Shown here: piece after piece, positions 58,892-64,000 of the stretch | Numbering within the stretch: position 1 is the first letter of the stretch | Layout of the letters: the number at the start of each line of letters is the position of its first letter | The notes under the pieces: model-generated | Database searches by the model: none | What the model was told of the DNA's origin: nothing | What the model saw: the letters and a program-made list of their open reading frames with translations, nothing else | From: Otatea glauca | Taxonomy: Eukaryota > Streptophyta > Magnoliopsida > Poales > Poaceae | Assembly: GCA_036346275.1 (NCBI GenBank) | Contig: CM070730.1 | Span: forward strand, 43,942,918-44,006,917 | Length of the DNA: 64,000 bases | Direction: 5' to 3' | Made by a program: the position numbers and the translations under genes

Positions 58892-60526
58892 CTACCAGAT
58901 TTTGTTGCTCTCGAAGTTTTCAAGTTCCTTATGCACAGCATTAGTCCAAGACTCGTCAGATAATGCATGAGTCACATCCTTCAGCTCAAACGAGGCAACA
59001 AAGGCAGAGTGAAGGCAGAAACTGGACAAACTTGATTTTGAGCGAGTGACTCGCTCAAATAGATCGCCGATGATCTGATCAGGTGGATGAGAATGCTGAA
59101 TATGACGGGGAGGTCCAGAAGCAGAAGTGGCCTCAACCTCATGCACAGAAGAGGTAGGAGCAAAGCCACTAGCTGAATGAGAGTCAGAAGGCAAGGGCTG
59201 GCCATCCTGAGGTGCAGAAATGGAAACAGGAGGCACCTCAGGTGTAGAGGGGACTGGATCAGGTGGAACACCATCATCTCCATCATCCTCATCCTCTACA
59301 AAGATGGTCTCGGAGAAAGAAGAAGAGCCTGAAATATCAGGTCTAGCTCCTGGGCTAGTCTCATCAAAGGTCACTTCACAGGTCTCTATGATCCTATGCG
59401 CATCGCAACTCCAGAGCCTATAGCTACGAGAAGAAGTCGAATAACCCAGAAAGATACCATCAGAAGAACGAGACTCAAACTTATCCAGGTTACCATACTT
59501 CAAAATAAAACACTTGCAACCAAACACACGAAAATGAGAAACACTGGGCTTTCTCCCATACCTCAACTCGTAAGAAGTGCGGTGCAAATGTGCTCTCAAG
59601 AATACACGATTAGAAACATGGCAAGCAGTAGCTATAGCCTCAGCCCAAAACTTCCTAGGAGTACTGTACTCGTTTAGCATCGTCATGGCCATTTCTACCA
59701 GGGTCCTGTTCTTCCTTTCCACTACGCCATTTTGTTGAGGGACGTAGGGAGAGGAGAATTGATGCTCCAAACCAGACTCCACACAAAAACTCTCAAAATA
59801 GGAGTTCTTGAACTCCGTGCCATTGTCACTGAGTATAGATCGTAGGGCACCAGGGAGCTCAAAAGACAACCTATGAACCAAACCCCTAAAATGGGTAAAA
59901 GTCTCATCCTTCGAGGACATGAAAAACACCCAAGAATACCTCGAAAAGTCATCAACAATGACAAGAACATACCACTTCCCACCCACTGACTGCACTCTAG
60001 CTGGACCAACAGTGTCCATTTGTAAAAGCTGTCCTGGTGCATCAGTCATCACAACAGTGACTGGGGGATGAGAAGCAGCAACCATCTTGCCATGTCGGCA
60101 GGGAGAGCAAACTAAGTCTTTGACCATTTTGAGTTTGGGCAAACCACGAATGAGATCATGGCTTCTAACTCAGGTCAAATGATCAAATCCAATGTGAAAA
60201 AGTCTCCTATGCCAGAAGGAGAGATCACAGGACTCAGAAGCAATCAAACACTGAAGAGAGTATCCAGAAGAAACAGAAAAATCAGCACGGAAGACTCTCC
60301 CAAATCTAGAAATCCCGCAAACTAACCCTCCTGATGAATCAAGGATTCTACAGGCATTACTCTTGAAGCTTACCTCGAAAGAGTCATCGATAAGCTGAGA
60401 AACAGAGAGCAGATTGTATTGCAGCTTACTTACTAAGGCAACATCTTTAAGAATGAAATTTTGGTTAATGCAGATGGTACCTTTAGCAATGACTCTACCT
60501 GAAGAAGCATCCCCGAAAGTGATCAA
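58892..60526 (-). pseudogene. D protease end and integrase
   Basis: From 60526: ITFGDASSGRVIAKGT, NLLSVSQLIDDSFEVSF and WHRRLFHIGFDHLT, then TGA near 60170, then 416 residues: LVCSPCRHGKM, LLQMDTVGPARVQS (Asp), VLVIVDDFSRYSWVFF, SILSDNGTEFKNSYFE (Asp), VPQQNGVVERKNRTLV (Glu), KFWAEAIATACHVSNRVF, and a Pro/Ser-rich linker. All three catalytic residues remain. A one-base loss near 60580 separates this part from the protease active site. Confidence 0.92.
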
Positions 60527-61303
60527 CTCATCACCGGGGCTCGGACTAGGAAGAGAACCATCGAGAATGTCCGGTCATATGGCGAGAACAACCGAGTCGA
60601 CAATCCAAACATCTCCTTCCCCATCCGACGAACTCGATCAGACACAAGAGAGAAAGATGACTCGATCTTGGGATAGAGTGAAGACTTAGGAACCCAATCT
60701 TGAACCATACGACACCTCAGTACCATCCACGTAAGAAGACTTGACTCGAGTGTCTCTCTGACGTTTAACCCTAACAAGATCAGTAGCAACTCTAGTAGAT
60801 GATCTAGGAGCTGAAACTGGGTTGGCATGCCGTGGTGCAAAAGCCGAACCACCCCAGTGAAGCTGCCTAAAACTCCTACCAGAAAACACATCACGTCGCT
60901 GATATCTACCTCGATGAGAAAAACGAGGAACAGCTCCAGGTCTAAAACTCAAAGAACTAGCATGAAAATCGAGTCCTGGACGCTGCCCAAAAACAGGCGA
61001 CTCTCTAACCTGTCTAGAAGCAGTGTGTGCCTTAGGAGCACTCAAAGTCTGGGGATAACCTTGAATACCCTTAAGGGCAGCAACACGCTCACGCCGATTG
61101 ATATTGGCGTGCCTGAAGTAGAAATCTACTAGGTGACCATCCTTCTTACAGAAGGTGCATGTGTACTTCGCATTGCTAGAGACAGAAGCAACAGGAGTAA
61201 CACCCTTCTGGTCAGAAGTCCTATGGACAACCCCAGCAGACCTAAACACGGTGGTGCTCACTCTGGGAGCAACCACAATCTCACCACTCTTGGAGCCGCG
61301 CAT
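60527..61303 (-). pseudogene. D pol N-terminal region with zinc motif
   Basis: SSNAKYTCTFCKKDGHLVDF then FRH is the second zinc-binding segment typical of SIRE-like pol. Then an Arg/Ser-rich spacer (PRFSHRGRYQRRDVFSGRSF) and WIVDS at about 60585, where one missing base puts GCSRHMTGHS out of frame. This destroys the protease active site. Confidence 0.8.
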
Positions 61304-61548
61304 AATGGTGGGAGGATGCGCCCGAGCGTGCTCCCCAAGGGATCAAATCCTAGACCTTGATTGAATCTACTAATCTTGGATTGGTCCAGAATAAGATTGA
61401 GCTTCTTCTTGCCTCCAACAAACTTCTCGAGAGTGCTCATAAGATACTGGCAATCTCGAAAGAAAGAAGCACAAGAAGAACAGGGGGAATGAGAGGAAGA
61501 AGAAGAACCAGAAAGAGAAAGAGAAGATCTCTCAGCACGTGCTTTTTG

Positions 61549-63391
61549 TTACCCTAGCACGGTTGCCTCAATCTTGAGGGCCTCACAAGAAACGCAAGGA
61601 GCATCTCTAATCCTAAGGGTTTGGTCTTTTAACTTCTTCCTAAGCTCGACATGGATTTGATCCACGTCATCCTTAACCCCAACACACAGTAGGCAACCAG
61701 TTTTTGACATAACTAGTAAGTCCTTAGAAAGTTGATCACACTTGACATTCAAAGCATCATTGTCAAGTTTTAGTTGCCTACAGCCCTCACATGAGCTGAC
61801 TGGGTCCTTAGAAGCATGCAATTCAAGTTCATCATTTCTAGCAGAAAGCTTTCTAAGGTGTTCGCTCATGGCTTCAATTTCGGCAAGCAATTTAGGGCAA
61901 TTAGCACAAGAAGGAGTAGAGTGAGCATGAAGAAAACTAGCATCTAGTGGAATAGCATCAACAGAATTATCGCTAGCATTCTTCAACTTAAAACTATCTA
62001 ATTCAGTCAACACACTATCTTGCATAGTCCTTAAGTTCTCCAACTCCACAAGAATAGCATCACACAAAGAGCAATCATAAGTGACTCGGCAAGAAAAAGA
62101 TCTAAGAGAAGCTAACTCCCGAGTCAAGGTACCTACTTCCTTCTCAAGCTCCGTACACCTAGCTCTAGCTCTGGTATGAAATTTTTCTAGTTTACAGAAA
62201 GCTTCATTGAGCTGGTCATAGGAGGGTACCTCGTCTGAGTCGCTGTAGAGGTCGGAGTAGCTGATGCCGTTGGCGTCGGCCGTGAAGCACATGCCGGAGA
62301 AGTCGTCGCCGCCCTTCTTCTCTTGCAGTTCATCCTCGCCCTCGTCGCTCCATGTCTCCGTGTTGAAGAGGTTGATGTCGTCAAGCGTGGCGAGGACGCG
62401 GTGGAAGAGCTTCTTGTTCTTGGAGAAGTTGCGGTACTTCTTCTCACGCATCGGCTCACGAACTGGAGGCTTCTTGTTGCGGTTCTTGTCGGTGTAGTCG
62501 TTGTTTGCCGAACCGCCGGCATCGTTCTTAGCCTTCTCCAGTTTGGGGCAGTTTGCTCGAATGTGGTTGGGGCCACCACACTCGAAACAGGTGATCATCC
62601 CACCTCTCTTCCTCTCTCTCACTCTCTTGTATGCATATGAAAATTTGCGAGCAAGAAGAGCAAGCTCATTTTCTAGAAATTTTTCCAGTTGGTCATCGCT
62701 TAGCTCGCAAAGGGCAGAGAGAGAGAAACCAACAGAAGAATCAGAAAGAGAGGATCCAATGGGATCGGTGACCAAAGCCATCGATTGAGACTTCGTCTTT
62801 CGCGAGACGACGTCGATCTCATGAGTCTTGAGGCGGGAATAAAGCCCGTCAAGAGTCAAGGTCGACAGGTCAGTGGTGTCCTTGATGGTGGTCACCTTCT
62901 TCTCCCAAACGCGCAAATCGAGTGCGGTCAAGAAATGTCAAGCATTATCCGAGTGAGGGTATATACAACCAACTGCTCAAAGATCGCTCAAGATCTTGGT
63001 AAAACGACCGAAGCACTCATCAAGACTCTCACCAGCGTGTTGTTCAAACTTGTTGAACTCACGCTTGAACTGGTCCTACCTCACGGTCTTGATTTGAGTA
63101 GCGCCCTCATGGTAAGCATCGAGGGTCACCCAAATATCGTGAGCGGAACGAAGGTGAGAAATCCTATCATACTCACTGTGGCTAAGACCCTGTATGAGGA
63201 TGTTCCTTGTCTTAGCGTTCGCCTCAACGTCAGCCATATCTCCGGCCGTGACGCTTTTCGGCAGAACCTCATACGGAGTTTCACCTTACGCCATATCGAA
63301 GCCCAGGCGTGATGTATGACTCCATCCGCGATTTCCAAAACGAAAAATCAACTCCAGCAAAAATGGGAGGCTTGGTAGAATACTTGTCCAT
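61549..63391 (-). pseudogene. D gag
   Basis: Starts at ATG 63391 (MDKYSTKPPIFAGVDFSFW; KSRMESYITPG), with a frameshift near 63300. From 62931, 460 residues are open: gag domain end (MTALDLRVWEKKVTTIKDTT; LTLDGLYSRLKTHEIDV), one CCHC knuckle CFECGGPNHIRANC, an acidic linker and a long coiled coil with scattered CxxC pairs (CSLCDAILVELENL; CANCPKLLAEIEAM). Between 61303 and 61548 other frames hold GKKKLNLILDQSK. The large coiled-coil gag is typical of SIRE-like elements. Confidence 0.9.
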
Positions 63392-63437
63392 CGCCACGGC
63401 TCTTGAGACTGGTCAAGATCTATGGAAGAGCAAAACC

Positions 63438-63450
63438 GGCTCTGATACCA
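63438..63450 (-). promoter_or_regulatory. Primer binding site of D
   Basis: TGGTATCAGAGCC on the minus strand, perfect initiator tRNA-Met site, 2 bases inside the LTR end. Confidence 0.92.
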
Positions 63451-63452
63451 AT

Positions 63453-64000
63453 TGAAAGATCGAAATGGCGATCAGAGGGGGGGGTGAATGATCCCAAATA
63501 AAATTTCCACCACTGAAAGTACTCCAAACACTCTTGCAATAAAAATCTAAAGCACCCAAATATTTTTGTTCAAACTGGTACTTCTCATATTTGCACACCC
63601 TCCAAAACCCAGAACAATTAGACAACTATGTGTACCCATAGCTTGCATGGATAAGAACCATGAATCATATGAGGGGTTTTTCATCACAATCCTGGTTGTC
63701 AAGTGTCCAAACAAAAGAGGAATCAATTCAAAAGACTTCTTTTCTAAAAGAGATAAAGCTAAAATACCAAAGTCTCTTTTCAGAAAACTTAAAGCAGATT
63801 TTCAGAAATTGTCCTCAGTTGGAACAGGTGGTTGGTGACTTTCTGTTGCTCTAAAATTTTTGGGAATTTTTGTCCCTGTGAGAAGTAGAGTATTCAAATA
63901 CACCACCAAAAATCACCTCAGAAATATTTGTAGAATAATAATGAAAAATCAAGCAATACAGAAGGTCTGGAACTTCAACCAGAAAGTTTGAGGCTCAGTT
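63453..64000 (-). repeat. 5' LTR of D, partial
   Basis: The end of the LTR (minus strand), matching 53911-54460 with about 15 differences. Frames at 63566-63854 are also present in the 3' LTR and are LTR sequence, not genes. Confidence 0.92.

Larger units (their letters stand above)
53911..64000 (-). mobile_element. SIRE-like copia element D, nearly complete
   Basis: Minus strand: 5' LTR from beyond 64000 to 63453, PBS 63438-63450, gag, pol, 3' untranslated part, 3' LTR about 56935-53911. The left flank AAAGC (53906-53910) is the expected target duplication; its partner is outside the window. It interrupts the RT of H. No env-like reading frame is seen between pol and LTR. Confidence 0.9.

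Noticed and set aside
58014..61557. Plus-strand frames of 60-120 residues
   Set aside because: Antisense shadows of the pol gene of element D.
1..64000. Host protein-coding gene, tRNA or rRNA
   Set aside because: Every domain I recognise belongs to a transposable element; the only tRNA-related sequences are primer binding sites.

Overview
This window looks like intergenic heterochromatin from a grass (Poaceae) genome. The evidence is the mixture of element types: long-LTR Ty3/gypsy chromoviruses of the Tekay/Del kind, Ty1/copia elements (one SIRE-like family with 3 kb LTRs), two En/Spm-type CACTA transposons and a Tourist-like MITE. No intact host gene, tRNA, rRNA or microbial feature was found. 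Species cannot be fixed from the sequence alone. Almost every coding stretch is a decayed transposon protein.

The layout reads as a nest of insertions. For most junctions only one side lies in the window, so nesting order is inferred from clean element termini. From right to left: a SIRE-like copia (D, minus strand, 53911 to beyond 64000) sits in the reverse transcriptase of a gypsy element (H, plus, about 49431-53910), which carries a Tourist MITE in gag. H abuts a CACTA transposase fragment (CACTA2, minus, 48376-49434). The same CACTA fragment is broken on its left by copia B (plus, 40447-48375). The 3' LTR of B carries a solo Tekay LTR (G5, 44356-47281) flanked by perfect AACAA duplications. 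The gag of B is broken by copia A, a relative in opposite orientation (minus, 22370-40446). The 5' LTR of A holds a complete Tekay element (G1, 28341-40288). The pol of A is broken by SIRE-like element C (plus, ending 22369). C is interrupted by CACTA1 (plus, ending 19191). CACTA1 is cut on its left by Tekay LTR G2 (8170-10715), G2 by Tekay element G3 (minus, 1010-8169), and G3 by another LTR, G4 (1-1009).

Coding content: G1 keeps gag, protease, reverse transcriptase, RNase H, integrase and chromodomain blocks in order, with many small frameshifts. A, B and D keep the copia order gag-protease-integrase-RT-RNase H. G3 has only a shortened gag with a row of zinc knuckles and is probably non-autonomous. 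CACTA1 carries a two-gene layout: a tnp2 transposase followed by a many-exon TNPA-like gene.

The least expected observation is in the Tekay LTRs. G1 (both LTRs), G2, G3 and G5 share a short split reading frame: an exon-like block, an intron-like gap of about 1.2 kb with GC-AG or GT-AG borders, then a second block ending in a stop. The phase is kept across the gap and the second block encodes an acidic tail. A second point concerns data quality: differences between the two G1 LTRs cluster at CAG/CTG trinucleotides and are mostly small indels, which suggests consensus error at methylated CHG sites. Part of the apparent decay of G1 may therefore not be real.
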